Of a stretch of DNA of 64,000 bases, positions 32,338 to 44,019 are shown in pieces. The stretch is from Rattus norvegicus. Its lineage: Eukaryota; Chordata; Mammalia; Rodentia; Muridae. The number at the start of each line of letters is the position of its first letter. The first letter of the stretch is position 1. The stretch lies in NCBI RefSeq assembly GCF_036323735.1, contig NC_086034.1:29582939-29646938 (forward strand), written 5' to 3'. The notes beneath the pieces were generated by a model. It had not been told where the DNA came from and searched no databases. It saw nothing but the letters and a program-made list of their open reading frames with translations. Made by a program: the position numbers and the translations under genes.

Positions 32338-32640
32338 CACACACACATTCACATACAAATAATCTCAAAATATCACTGCCATCTTTTATAACATTAAATA
32401 TCATTATGCCTTATCAATATAATGGTCCCATAGTAGTTCATTATGTGGCACTATTATAATGATATGAATCCCATCACCTAATGGCCAATTTGGACTCTTG
32501 ATTTATTATTATGTAAATATGTTCTATTAACATCTTTTGGAAGCTGACTTGTGTATCTATAATTAATTCTCTAGAGTAAATTTGTAGAAGTGGAATTGAT
32601 GTGTTGCAAGGTTCATCTCTTTTTAAAGTCGTTTGGTGCC
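32030..32640 (-). mobile_element. Old LINE-1-like fragment, antisense, with a B2 insertion
   Basis: AAATTTGTAGAAGTGGAATTG and TCTATTAACATCTTTTGG resemble L1M/HAL1 3' ends (first phrase starts at about 32,578). A B2-like element lies at about 32,170-32,345 and includes the (TC)n run at 32,291-32,334. Confidence 0.45.
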
Positions 32641-32775
32641 TATGTAATGGTTACTTCAGCAGTGCCTTTCCTCTTAAAATCCTCCAAGTTCCCGGAGGGA
32701 GGTGGTAGGAAACTGGTAAGGCCTTGCCTATCATGATTGATACTGTTAGATCAATATCTAAAAAATTAAACCTTT

Positions 32776-32960
32776 CGGGCCAGAGAGGTGACTCAGTGGT
32801 TGAAAGTGCTGACTGCTCTTTCAGAGGACCTGGGTTAGATTCCCAGCACCCACACGTGGCTCGAAGCTCTCTCAGTAACACCCTGTTTGGGCCTACATGG
32901 GCAGTACACACGCGTGGTACATAAACATGCATGCAGGTAAAAACATTCTTGTATGTAAAA
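32776..32960 (+). mobile_element. B2 SINE
   Basis: GGGCCAGAGAGGTGACTCAG and TTAGATTCCCAGCACCCACA are present. Confidence 0.93.
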
Positions 32961-33600
32961 ACCCTCAAGCCATTTATTAAAAAGATAAATGTCCTTCTAC
33001 CTTGTCCACCTCAGCAACACTCTTCTTACTAAGGACCTCATGGACAAGTAATTCCCTTATTTAAGCTTAGCTGTTTATAAATAAATCTATTTAAAGCTTT
33101 GGGAGACCCCTGAGAAAGCACATGACCTTAGTTGTCTACCCTCATTTTCTACCTCTAGCTTAAGAGTGGGACAGACCCTCTGTCTCTACCAACTGTCATG
33201 TTTGGGTTTTGTTGCTTTTTGTTTTACCTTCTCAATGAATCTCTCAATGAACGTTGCTCTTTTCTTCCTTAGGAATCTGAATTGTCTATGTCATCCAAAG
33301 AACAGATCAAATTATATCTCTTGCAGAAAGTGTTGCTGAGATGATCCCACCCCCAAATTATCCCGCCCTTTTTTTTTTTTTTTTTTTGTTTTACACATGA
33401 GTCATATCCCTCTGTAATTTTAGATATATACCTAAAATTTCCTTGGGGTGGGCAGTCTGTTCCTGGCAGGTTAGATGGTTTTCAAATCTGCCTCCACTGC
33501 AAACAAGAGGGCTATGTGTTATATCTTCAGAGGGCTAAAGGAAGTTCAGCATCCAGAATATTGTCTAGATGTAAATTTTTATTTATTTAATTTTGAGACG
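32961..33600. other. Intergenic, unique-looking
   Basis: Only a T-run (33,369-33,387) stands out. Confidence 0.45.
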
Positions 33601-33610
33601 ATCCCCCCCC

Positions 33611-33702
33611 TTTTTTTTTTCTTTTTTTGGAGCTGGGGACCGAACCCAGGGCCTTGGGCTTGCTAGGCAAGCGCTCTACCACTGAGCTAAATCCCCAACC
33701 CC
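33611..33702 (-). mobile_element. ID element, antisense
   Basis: After a T-rich tail it reads GGAGCTGGGGACCGAACCCA, then GGCAAGCGCTCTACCACTGA and AATCCCCAACCCC. Confidence 0.96.
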
Positions 33703-33835
33703 AGGGTCACTTGTATGTAGCCTGGCCACATTCAAATCTGAGAGCAGAACTTGGAACTCCTGCTGCCATCCCTCCGACACTCAGATTAGTTGCTGCTATG
33801 CTTGGCTCTCAGACACCCTTTCAGAATTTTTATAA

Positions 33836-34020
33836 AGGTTATTATTGTGCATGCGTGTGTATGACCGTGCACGCGTGTGTATGACCGTGCACATGTGGCG
33901 CTAAGCCTCTATACAGGTCAGAGGACAGCTCACAGGAGTCAGTTCTCTCCTCTGTCATGTGGGTCCTGGGGACAAACCAGGTCATCAGGCTTAGTGTCAG
34001 GTGGTCCGGTTGCCAGCCCT
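33836..34020 (-). mobile_element. B3/B4-type SINE fragment, antisense, cut by an ID
   Basis: GAGGACAGCTCACAGGAGTC and CATGTGGGTCCTGGGGACAA are the central part. The end is displaced to 34,148 by the ID insertion. Confidence 0.7.
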
Positions 34021-34030
34021 CAGGTTATCT

Positions 34031-34135
34031 TTTTTTTTTTTTTTTTCTTTTCTTTTTTTTCCGGAGCTGGGGACAGAACCCAGGGCCTTGCGCTCGCTAG
34101 GCAAGCGCTCTACCGCTGAGCTAAATCCCCAACCC
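34031..34135 (-). mobile_element. ID element, antisense, with 13-bp target-site duplication
   Basis: CCTCAGGTTATCT flanks it at 34018-34030 and 34136-34148. The body contains GGCAAGCGCTCTACCGCTGA. It lies only 330 bp from another antisense ID. Confidence 0.96.
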
Positions 34136-34319
34136 CCTCAGGTTATCTTTTTAAAAGGTCACCTTCCCATGTAAAATTAGGTGAATGAACCAGATGAGTC
34201 TTTGAGCACATTTCCGAAAACGTTCTCACAGTGTGAATTTAGTGATGTGAATTAATTAGTTATGGTGAAACAAATTGGTTTTAGTGCAATCAAAGATACT
34301 TCCACTTAGGAAAAAAAAA

Positions 34320-34530
34320 TGTTTGATGGTCAGTAAGGTGCCTCGGTGAGTAAGGGAGCTTATTGCCAAGCCTGACGGACGGACGACCTGAGCTCCAATC
34401 CCATAATCCACATCGCAGTAGGAGAGAATCGACTCCCACAGGTTGTCTGTTGACCTCTACATGTGTGTGGTGGCACAGGCCTGTGTGAATATACAAACAA
34501 ATGTGTGGAAAAGGAAACTTGGCCCGCAAT
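34320..34530 (+). mobile_element. B3-type SINE
   Basis: GGTCAGTAAGGTGCCTCGGT and GACCTGAGCTCCAATCCCAT are present. Confidence 0.78.
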
Positions 34531-35250
34531 TCAGAATAAAAGAGAAAAACCTCTCAAAGATAATTTAACCAGAACAATGACAAAAATAGCTAGCGGTGGG
34601 CACGTGACATGGATATTGCAAATAAGGTTCATTGTATAAAGATATTTTTATTCAAGGCTTATGATAAAAAAAAAGCAATGAATTTTAAAATTATCCCAGA
34701 CACTGAACATTAAAAAGCTTAGTTCATTTAAAAATACATAAATTATTTTCATTCCGCCCCCCCAAAATATGGTACTTTGCTGTTCTAAAAATACTACACA
34801 TTCAAATAAACCGTAATTATGAATACATATAGCTTCTCACAGTTGGAAGTGTAAAAATAGAATTGCTAAATAAGATGCATGTTGCTGAAATATTTAAGCA
34901 CACTTTAAAGTGCATCATTATTGTAAGTAAGCATGTAATTACTATGGCTTTCGGAAGCTTGCCCAGGAACTAAAACACAAAAATAATAAAATTTCACCAC
35001 CATGTAATCAATAAGATACCCAGATACCTCAGGTCTCCTGCCTCCTCACTCAAGGTCTCCTCTGAAAAAGCGAGGGGAATGAAAAAAGTCACAGAAAGAA
35101 AGCACAGGCCAGAAGAAGAGGTATTAAAAAAGTAGAAAATCTAGAAAAAAATGAAGGATTTCTGGCAATCCAACGGCTTGGAAAACCCAATAAAACACCC
35201 ACGTTTTTTTCTTGGGGAGACAATGTCTTTGAGCATTGGGTTAAGAATTA
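34531..35250. other. AT-rich unique intergenic segment
   Basis: About 720 bp has no repeat that I can name and no exon. Confidence 0.45.
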
Positions 35251-35254
35251 AAAG

Positions 35255-35430
35255 CAAGGGACTGGTGTCCCAGAGGACCTGAGTTGGGCTCCCAGCATCA
35301 CGCCAGATAACTCACAATCTCCAGCTTTAAGGAGCTGTGTACCATCTAACCTCTACCTGTGTACCATATGTGTGCCCCTGCACTCACATGTGCACGCGCA
35401 TACACATGTACTCACACGCATATGATTAAA
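35255..35430 (+). mobile_element. B2-type SINE, 5' truncated
   Basis: GACCTGAGTTGGGCTCCCAG and GTACCATCTAACCTCTACCT are present. Confidence 0.8.
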
Positions 35431-36177
35431 ACAATGAAGAGATTTCTGAGAGAAGGTGCATGTGTTGTGGGAGGGGATGGAATGCTCTGTGGTACCCAGC
35501 TGTCCAGAGGTGGAGTATTCTTACCTGGCAGCACACCGTCCAACCTGATGCTTTAGTCTACCATCTCAGGCCCGTCATCTTTTCTGAAATCTGTGTTACT
35601 CTGAATCCTAGACACACCAGTAATTGGCAGCCGAGCTTTCCCTGCCTGGGTTCCCTGCAGCTACAGCAAATTGGCAGTAAAGTTTCCTTAGCAGCTGCTA
35701 ATGGCTGATGGCAGCATACAGCACGATTCCATTTACCAGAGACAAACAAATGCAAACCCAGGTAGATCTTCAGGTAACTCCTATGATGCAACTGCATAGA
35801 AAAACTCATGAAAAGATGCAGGGAGGATGACTGATGCATGCCACATTTGATGAAAGGTTAGGAGAAGGGCTCTCCAAGCTGCAGAGTGGATTCTCCTGTA
35901 AGAACATACTCATGCGTTACTTACTTAAATTAAAAAAAAAAAAAAACAAACGAGCAATTAAAGAAATCATATGGTGTCAACTCACACAGAAAAAATGTAG
36001 AAAGCAGGCTGGAGAAGTGGTTTCAGGCAGTTACAAAGTAACTCACAGTAGAGTTGCCTTACCACTTTCTGCAGGGCCTAATAACTTTAAATGGTTATTG
36101 TGTGTTTGTATGGTGAGTCTTTATTTTTCTGGTTATTTCATTGGAACATCTTGCTATGATTAAAAACCCTTGGGCGT
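35431..36177. other. Intergenic, unique-looking
   Basis: An A-run lies at about 35,930-35,946. No exon is seen. Confidence 0.45.
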
Positions 36178-36545
36178 TGTCTTACTCAGTGTTCTATTGC
36201 TGCGAAGAGACACCATGGCCAATCCAACTCTTATAAAGGAAATGTATAAACTTCTATTTAATTGGTCTTGCCTACAGTTTCAGAGCTTCAGTCCCCGATC
36301 AGCATGGGGGAGCATGGTGTCATTCAGGTAGACATTGTATGGGAAGAGGTGAGAGCTCTACATCATGATCCACAGGCAACAGAGAGAAGAGAGAACCTTG
36401 GGCCTGGCTTGGGCCCCTGACACCTCAAACCCCACCCTTAGTGACAGGCTTTCTCAAACAAGGCCGCACCTACTCCAACAAATGTTATCCCCCCAAGTAC
36501 TCAAATGTATGAGCTATTGGGGGCCATTCTTATTCAAACTGCCTA
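36178..36545 (-). mobile_element. MaLR LTR (ORR1/MT type), antisense
   Basis: TTCTATTGCTGCGAAGAGAC, CAACTCTTATAAAGGAAATG and GGGGGCCATTCTTATTCAAA are the antisense landmarks. It is a solo LTR. Confidence 0.93.
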
Positions 36546-37178
36546 GGCCTAAAAACACCCACTGTCACTATCATGCACCCCATGCGATTTTCTTAGTTCT
36601 GTTCATTGAATCATCAATTTTTCATGCTCCACGTGTTAATCTCTTGGCCATTTTACCTTCCTTGTTCCATATAAGAATCGTCGATTGACTCAAGTGTACG
36701 TCATCTTTTTTTCATTTGGTGCCTCCTTTCCTCTATGTCATGAATTTGTGTAATTTTTTAAAAACAAGTTTCATTTCCAATTTCTCCTATGTGTCCAACC
36801 AGGTTTCCGTCTTATCCCGGTACCTGGACGAACACACTCCCACATGCTTACATACACACACTGACACAATCACTCAAGATTTACCTATGTGCTCTGTAGA
36901 AAGTTTGATATTCATCCGAGATCCCTGAACGTTAACATCTCAGCCTTATGTCTCCATGGTTCATCCTTGGGATTATGTGCTCACAGATCTTCTTCCTAGT
37001 GACTAAACACACTTTCTTTTCCCACTTCATAGATATTCAACACACTATTTCCCAAAGATTTTAGTATCTTGTATTCTTTCCTATCTTTAAATCTATCTTT
37101 GTCTATGTTTATGTAAATGGGTAGACTTAGAGTTTTCAAATTTCTGGCCCCTCCCCCCTTCTGGCCCACCATTCAAAG
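36546..37178. other. Intergenic, unique-looking
   Basis: No repeat or exon that I can name is visible. Confidence 0.45.
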
Positions 37179-37179
37179 T

Positions 37180-37600
37180 TAGGTGAGAAAAAATGGTAAA
37201 TAGGACAGGACAGGGGATGTAGACCTATTTAGAAGTAGTTCTTTGTGGTGATTCCAATCTCTGTTTGTCAGGATACCAGCAGTCCAGTTCAGTAGTGTCG
37301 CCAAACATAAATCGGCAATGCCAGCACAATCCAGCAGAAACCACCAGGCCTCCACTGAATAGGCACAAATCAGTGGTAGTGACCAGGAGCAGTGGGGATC
37401 CCAGGAGTTCTCTGCAGTGCCTCTCTAAATGAAGTGAAGATCAGCAAAGGCTCAAGAACAAGGAAGAGTTACACAGCTACGCAAGCAACCCATCAATGTC
37501 CATTGAATTCCATTTACACTGTCTCCAAACATCACGTGTCTTCCCATGGGACTTGCCTCAGCAAAACATCATGTGAGTCTGCATCACATGAAAAAAACCA
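37180..37600. mobile_element. Possible rodent ERV LTR (RMER-like)
   Basis: GGATACCAGCAGTCCAGTTC, CCAGGCCTCCACTGAATAGG and TGAAGATCAGCAAAGGCTCA look familiar as an interspersed rodent repeat. I cannot fix its ends or family. Confidence 0.4.
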
Positions 37601-37614
37601 GAAACTTCTACTTC

Positions 37615-37932
37615 ATGTATTATTATGATTATGAGCATGTGCGTGCTACATATATGTGTAGAGGTCAGAGGACAATCTTTGGGATCAGTTATCATCTTCC
37701 ACCTTGTTTGGGACGGGATCTCTTGCTGTTTGCACCTGTGTATAGCAAGGCTACCTGCTCTTTGAGATTCCAGTGACTCTCCTGTGTCTACTTTCCATCT
37801 ACTTGTAGGTACACTTGGATTATAGATACTCCCTTGTATCCTGTCCTGCTTTATGTGGGTTCTAAGAGTCTGATCTCACGTCCTCACCCTTGCACAGCAA
37901 GCACATCCCCCACTGAGCTATCCCTAGCACTT
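37615..37932 (-). mobile_element. B4-type SINE, antisense
   Basis: TAGAGGTCAGAGGACAATCT, TTTATGTGGGTTCTAAGAGT and CCCCACTGAGCTATCCCTAG are present. It is long and diverged. Confidence 0.78.
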
Positions 37933-37967
37933 CTCGTATCCTTTTATTTACTTTGCTTTATATGGGA

Positions 37968-37971
<4 letters not shown>

Positions 37972-38018
<47 letters not shown>

Positions 38019-38036
38019 TGTGTGCGTGTGTGTGTT
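37972..38036. repeat. (GT)n microsatellite
   Basis: The stretch has about 30 GT units with two interruptions. Confidence 0.96.
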
Positions 38037-38307
38037 TGATTACAATGGGTTAAAGGTAGAACCCTCGCCCTACCCTTCATGTCATACCTAATGACATCCC
38101 CGGTCTACTCTTTGGTCATAGCATGATCACTGAAGAAGGCATTTTAAATGGCTGGCTGACCAAAACACATGGAAAGGTATTTTCTCCATACCTTTATTGT
38201 TTGTGGGAAGCATTGTTTATGTTCTTCCAAGAGTAAAGCAACACATAAAAGGAACTTGAGCCTGAGTTGGAATATATACGAAAAGAGGTAGAGGCTTTAA
38301 TATCAAT

Positions 38308-38520
38308 TCATTCATTCAGTAACACGTGTTGAATACATAATGCCTGCTTGAAATGCTTCTGGTCCCTAGGGAAAGGATTGTCATTAAATAGACAAAAATC
38401 TATGCCTTCATGTGGCTTGTATTCCAAAGGACAGCATAGACAGTAAATGAAATAAGTTATGCAAATAGTTTGTTGAATTTAATAAACTAGAATAGGCGCC
38501 TGGGAAGTGTAGGAGGTATG
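38308..38520. mobile_element. Ancient mammalian repeat, L2-like
   Basis: ATTCATTCATTCAGTAACAC, CATGTGGCTTGTATTCCAAA and a later AAATAAGTTATGCAAATAGT keep the order of a widespread old mammalian repeat. Confidence 0.5.
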
Positions 38521-39240
38521 TTGAGGGGGCAGTAGTTGCAACTTAAAATAGAGTGTCCAGTACTTTCCCTTCTGGCATAGAAAAAAGTCAGTATCTTTAA
38601 GCATAATAGAATTAAGATTGGCTTGAATCAGTGTGCCTCAGAAAATATGACTAGAAATATTGTCTTTATGATTTAATTTTAGTTGGTTCTTAACAAAGAC
38701 ATCAAAATAGTGGCTCCTGTTGATTTTTAGTTCAGTGAAGAATAGCTCTTGTATACATGTGGTTTGGAATCAATCCGTCTCCAGCTGGATCATTACCGAG
38801 ATCCAACAAGGAAAATGAAGAAATATAGATGCTTCAGGGATTGACTAACAACTTACCTTCCTACCTGGCATACTTCAGAAGTCACCAGCCCCAGACTGAG
38901 AACTGAGGATTTCTTGGCAAAGGATCCTTATGTGCAGGAAGAATTCTAAGACTTGGGCCAAACTCACATTTTGGGATTTCTGTGGAAATTCCAACATATC
39001 TTTTTAGGTTTCCATATGAACAATTCGAGGAAACAATAGAAACTTCAACAGAATTGCTCTCAAAAGGTTTGTGGTTCAAAAGGAATATGTTGTACAATAA
39101 AACAACCATTAATGAAAACAACATTTCAACTTTACGGTTGCTGCTTATAATGTGATTTAAATAATATAGAACTCATTAGCAAGTATCCTGGAGTAAACAG
39201 AAGAGGAAATTGAGATTTATTTAGTTACAAAGATGCCAAT
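38521..39240. other. Intergenic, unique-looking
   Basis: No exon or repeat that I can name is visible. Confidence 0.45.
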
Positions 39241-39242
39241 AT

Positions 39243-39335
39243 GGTGCTAGGGATATGGCTCAGTCTGTAGACTGCTTACCTAGATGGTGCAAAAACCTGG
39301 GTTTGGCCAGTCATGCGAACTGGATATGGTGGCTA
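39243..39335 (+). mobile_element. B4 SINE, 5' part, split by an ORR1 LTR
   Basis: GCTAGGGATATGGCTCAGTC and ACCTGGGTTTGGCCAGTCAT form the tRNA-like head. GGATATGGTGGC is the start of the B1-like half. Confidence 0.82.
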
Positions 39336-39697
39336 TGGTGATCTGAATATGCTTGGCCCATGGGAAGTGGCACTATTAGGAGGTGTGGCCTTGTTGGGAC
39401 AAGTATGGCTTTGTTAGAGGAAGCAGGTCATTGTGTAGACAGGCTTTGAGGTCTCCTAGTGTCCAAGCTTAGCCTAGTGTGGAAGAGAGTCTCCTCCTGG
39501 TTGCCTTGGGATCAAGATGTAGAACTCTCACATCCTTCTCCAGCACCATGTCTGCCTGCAGGCTACCATGCTTCTCGCCATGATGATAATGGCTGAACCT
39601 CTGAACCTGTAAGGCAGCCCCAATTAAATGCTTGCCTTTATAAGGGTTGCCTCGGTCACGGTGTCTGTTCACAGCAGTAGAAACCTAAACTAAGACA
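39336..39697 (+). mobile_element. MaLR solo LTR (ORR1 type)
   Basis: TCTGAATATGCTTGGCCCAT, GAACCTGTAAGGCAGCCCCA and a terminal CTAAACTAAGACA are present. It is among the better preserved MaLR copies here. Confidence 0.94.
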
Positions 39698-39822
39698 GTA
39701 GCACACACCTATAATCCCAACACTTGGGCAGCAGAAGTAGCAGGATCAGAAATTCAACCTTTTTCTTGGCTATATAATGAGGTTGAGGCTACATGAGACC
39801 CTGTTTCTATGTATCAATAAAT
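39698..39822 (+). mobile_element. B4 SINE, 3' part
   Basis: GTAGCACACACCTATAATCC resumes the B1-like half interrupted at 39,335. It ends in a poly-purine/ATAAATCAATG tail. Confidence 0.82.
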
Positions 39823-40166
39823 CAATGTGTGTGTGTTTGTATGTGTGTGTGTATGTGTGTGTGAGTCTGTGTGTGTGACTGTGAGTGTGTGTGTATGTGT
39901 GTGTGAGTGTGTGTATGTGTGTGTATGTGTATGTGTGTGTATGTGTGTGTGAGTCTGTGTGTGTGACTGTGAGTGTGTGTGTATGTGTGTGTGAGTGTGT
40001 GTGTATGTGTGTGTGAGTGTGTGTGTATGTATGTGTGTGTATGTGTGAGTGTGTGTGTATGTGTGAGTGTGTGTATGTGTGTGTGAGTGTGTGTGTATGT
40101 GTGTGAGTGTGTGTGTGTATGTGTGTGTGAGTGTGTGTGTGTGTGTGTCTGTCAGTCTGTCTGTCT
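39823..40166. repeat. TG-rich minisatellite, GTGTGTATGTGTGTGTGAGT-type units
   Basis: Units of about 20-24 bp mixing (GT)n, TATG and GAGT repeat for about 340 bp. A longer GAGTCTGTGTGTGTGACTGT phrase occurs twice about 90 bp apart. Confidence 0.93.
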
Positions 40167-41120
40167 TAATACAAGGTTATTCTATGTACTGGAGTATCAC
40201 CCCTTAATCATTCTGTTGACTGCTACCACCTCATTGCAAATGTTCTCTGGAATAGGAGAACACAGGCAGTCTGTAGACAGTGAGGGCTGGAGGGGAGAGG
40301 TGTGTTAATGCTAATGAGGAAAAAAGAGAATTGGAAGGAGGAGAATTTCTAAACAAACTGATTCAGAACCAGCTTGGGGTCTGCTCTCACATTCCACTGT
40401 AGGGGCAACCAGAAGCTGCAGGTGGGTGGGTGCTCCTGTATGCGGGCACACATATTCGTGATCTGAGATGCATGGCCACAAGCAATGGTACTTCGCAGAA
40501 TTTTTCAAGAGTTTGGTCTTGCTTTCTCCTTCCTCCAGCACTGCTGACTGTGTAGAAAGTTATTTAGTTCTAGATAATTCTATAATGAGGCATTACATCA
40601 CCAGACCTCATAAATAGATACTATGTAGCTATATACAAGTAAAAATAGATTAAGTCAATTTCTTTTCTTAAAAAGGCACAGAGAATGCTTACCTGATATA
40701 ATTTAGTGTGAAACCTATTTTGGGCTACTTCCTGGAACAATTCAAACAGATTTTTCAATTAAACTTCACAGCAAATGATTTTCTTTCATTTCTCTGGGAA
40801 CTTTTGACTTAGGGTAATGGGCAGGTGTGGCATACTGGAGGTGCAGTGGGTATCCTCAAAACATAAAAACAAGGAAACAAGCATTTATAGAGTAAACTGA
40901 ACTTGCAGGTACAAAAGATATCTGGAAACGAGGGTTTTCTATTAGTCTGGAGCAGAAGAATCCCATTTGTAGTAAGGCTTACTACAAACCTTCATGTGTG
41001 ATCAGGTTCCCTCGATGAACAACAAACTCTGGAGAATGTTTTGGAGTTTGTCATAAGATTCCATGTATAATAAGCCTCCAACCTGTAGTTATCCAAGCAA
41101 AAACTCAAGCTTGAAATTAG
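40167..41120. other. Intergenic, unique-looking
   Basis: No exon or repeat that I can name is visible in about 950 bp. Confidence 0.45.
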
Positions 41121-41121
41121 T

Positions 41122-41285
41122 GCACCTGGGAATGGTTGCACACACCTTCAATCCCAGCCAGCTCTTGGCGAGACAGAGGCAGGCAGATCTGAGTTCCAGG
41201 CCAGGATGCTCTCTACCTGTGGCGTTCCAAGCCATCCAGAGCTGCTTAGTGAAACTCCGTCTCGAAAAGAAAGGAAAAGAAAAGA
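41122..41285 (+). mobile_element. B1 SINE
   Basis: GGGAATGGTTGCACACACCT, AGAGGCAGGCAGATCTGAGT and AACTCCGTCTCGAAAAG are present, with a short internal insertion. Confidence 0.9.
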
Positions 41286-41398
41286 TAGTGCCACTATCTA
41301 AGCAATGCACTTTGGCTGACTGTAGGAGAGACACTAAGACTTTGCAAAAGATTTCCCCTTTCTTTAGCACCTCTTTGTCTTTATTTTAGAGAAGGGTC

Positions 41399-41507
41399 GG
41401 CTGGGGATTTAGCTCAGTGGTAGAGCGCTTACCTAGGAAGTGCAAGGCCCTGGGTTCGGTCCCCAGCTCCGGAAAAAAAGAATCAAAAAAAAAAAAAAAA
41501 AAAAAAA
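41399..41507 (+). mobile_element. ID element with 11-bp target-site duplication
   Basis: AGAGAAGGGTC flanks it at 41388-41398 and 41508-41518. The body has GGGGATTTAGCTCAGTGGTA and GGGTTCGGTCCCCAGCTCC. Confidence 0.96.
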
Positions 41508-41624
41508 AGAGAAGGGTCTTTTTCTGATGCTCAAGATGTCCTCGAACTTCAGGAAGGAAATGACCCTTGTAGTTCAGCCTCCTGAAAGGGGGCCTGTGTC
41601 ACCATAAACCTGTGTATCTTTTTA

Positions 41625-41745
41625 AGACAGACTTTCACACAGTCCAGCTTAGCTTTGAACGCAAAATTTAGCTGAGGATGACCTTGAACTCCTGATCTCC
41701 CCTACCTCTTCCTCCATAGTACTAGATGATAGGTGCCCCCTTTTC
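41625..41745 (-). mobile_element. B1-type SINE, antisense
   Basis: GACAGACTTTCACACAGTCC and GAGGATGACCTTGAACTCCT are present. Confidence 0.7.
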
Positions 41746-42039
41746 ATCTCAGCGACTTTCCCAGCCCTGAGATTCTTGCTGTGACACCAAGTTTGTGCCT
41801 GCCACGTCTGGCCACTATTGAAACAGCTGGCTTCCATTCAGTTAAGTAATTCCTGACACGGATACTGCCAAGCCTTTGCTCACCTGCGTGTGCCATTCTC
41901 TCTGCAAGCGATCCATCCTGGCAATGTCACATTAATCTTAGATTCTAGTGTTTAGGGGCTGTTTTGTTTTACAAGTACAACAAATGGATGAACTTTTATA
42001 TGGTTGGTCAACGGGGTGAGGATTCTTGAAGAAAAATCA

Positions 42040-42235
42040 GGGATCTGGAAATATGGCTCAACCATTAAGAATGTTTGCTATTCTTAGAGCAAGCTGGGGT
42101 TTGGTTCTTAGCATTCACAGTGGGTGGCTTACACATACGTGTAATTCCAGCTCCAGGTATTCCAGCCAACTCTTCTGACCTCTTTGGGCACCTGCATGCA
42201 TGTGTGAGCATCATATTGGGGAAATAAATAAAAAT
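42040..42235 (+). mobile_element. B2-type SINE
   Basis: GATCTGGAAATATGGCTCAA, GGTTTGGTTCTTAGCATTCA and an AAATAAATAAAAATAGG tail are present. Confidence 0.85.
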
Positions 42236-42416
42236 AGGCATCCTTCCGGGTTTACTTCTGAAACCTACCAATGGAGTGGAGGTAAAAAAAAAATTAGACA
42301 TTTAGAATATTAGCAGAAAATTGTGATGAATGAAGGTGAACCAGAGGGAGATATAACAGGAGCTGTCACTCAAAGTATGTGCTTAGCACATTGACACACC
42401 CTTAAGAAAGTATTAT

Positions 42417-42459
42417 TACTATTATTATTATTATTATTATTATTAATATTATTATTTCA
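42417..42459. repeat. (ATT)n microsatellite
   Basis: The stretch has about 13 ATT units. Confidence 0.95.
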
Positions 42460-42615
42460 GTACTGGGATTCAATCCAGAGCTTTGAACACTCCAGGCGAT
42501 ATCACTGAGCTGCAGCCCCTATTTAATTTATTTCACCTTATGCTGAGACAGAGTCTCCCTAGGTTGCTGAAGCAGAGTTTTGAACTCACTCTGTCCCAGG
42601 CTTACCTTTAGCTAA
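42460..42615 (-). mobile_element. ID/B4-like and B1-like fragments, antisense
   Basis: TATCACTGAGCTGCAGCCCC and TGAGACAGAGTCTCCCTAGG are present. Confidence 0.6.
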
Positions 42616-42834
42616 TGAGCTCAAATGTGCTTCACATCCGCCTTTTCATTTACTTTTTACTTTATAAAGCAGAAAGTTTTCTTATGGCTCAGACAGATCC
42701 AACACTAATATCAAGGAAATCAGTCATCATGCGGGCCCTCCGCATGGTAAATCAGTAATGCTCTCCGGATGCAGACATTAGCTCACGGCAAAGGCATTAT
42801 TTTCTTTTATTAAAACAGGCCACCAGTGAGTATC

Positions 42835-42985
42835 CTTTCTTGGCTTCCAGAGTGCTGGGATTATGGGCACACTCCACCCCTCTTGGTACTATTTTATTTT
42901 TGTACTTATTGGCAGTGCGAGGAATGGGACCTTGCACTCCCCCAGGCAAGCGCTCTATCCCTAAGATGCATCTCACCCTCCTTTT
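42835..42985 (-). mobile_element. B1/ID-type composite, antisense
   Basis: AGAGTGCTGGGATTATGGGC and GGCAAGCGCTCTATCCCTAA are present. Confidence 0.68.
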
Positions 42986-44019
42986 AGTTTTAGTTTCTTC
43001 ATGTTGGAGTGCCCCGGGATCATGTCTTGGTCTTCCTCTCCGTAACTACATTGCAGAGCTTATGTCAACTAGTCTCATGACTGTACATGCATACCATCTA
43101 CGTGGGTCAACCTCCAAATTGAAGTTCATTCCGGACGCTACTTTTTCTGAAGCCTAATCCATCAGGAATTCTTACTGGGCATTTTATCATCTAGAATCTG
43201 ACCACTTCCTTCAACGCCCCTGACTCCAGTGCAGCCATCTTTCTTTTTCGTTCTGGCTAGGCTAATCTTGACTGCTCCCTTCCCTCCCCAGTGTATCACT
43301 TATACAGCTCACAGGATCCATTTGGCCAGTAATGGTCTCACACTGCCTCAGCTACACAGGGAGTCTCAGGCCTCAGTGGGCACCAGCACCAGCTGGAGGA
43401 CTCCTTAAGCCAGGAATCCCGGCTCTATCCCCAGCCTGCTCCCCAGACAGTAAGTTTGGGATGGAACTGGAGAATTCCCATCTCTATAAATTCCCAGGTG
43501 TTCCTTCCTCTAACAGGCATTGGTCCAGAATTCGGAACCCTCCTGCCTAGTCTCAAACATGACAAGGCGTCTTGCTGACAGGAATCTTCACCGATTTTTG
43601 CCTTAGCCCTGGGCATTCACCCATCTTGAGTTAGTGAAGGTTCATGTTAATTCATCTTCGTTTAACTGATACCCAAGAGGCCTTCCTGACCATTCCTCAT
43701 CATATAGCACACCCCATCTCACTGAAATTTATTCATCTTCCCAGTGGGCATCCTGGGCTCATTGTCTCTCTTATCACGTTCAGAAGGGCAGCTTGCTAGG
43801 CTCAGCGACCCACGTCTGCTCAGTCACGTCCCCAAGCTCAGTCTAGCAGATGCTCATCTCAGTTGTCCACAGACCAGATTAGGACCCAGAAAAGACGCCC
43901 GCTAGCTTCGGGCTTGGGACCTTGGTCAGGCCGATCTATCTCTTCTTGCCTCGGTTTCCTCCTTTGGAAGGGCAACACTTGGTCTGCCCTCCCTTTCCCC
44001 CAATCCCCACTCCCCCGGG
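42986..44019. other. Unique sequence directly upstream of the CpG island
   Basis: No exon or repeat that I can name is present. Distal Klhl2 promoter elements could lie here, but nothing specific is visible. Confidence 0.5.
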
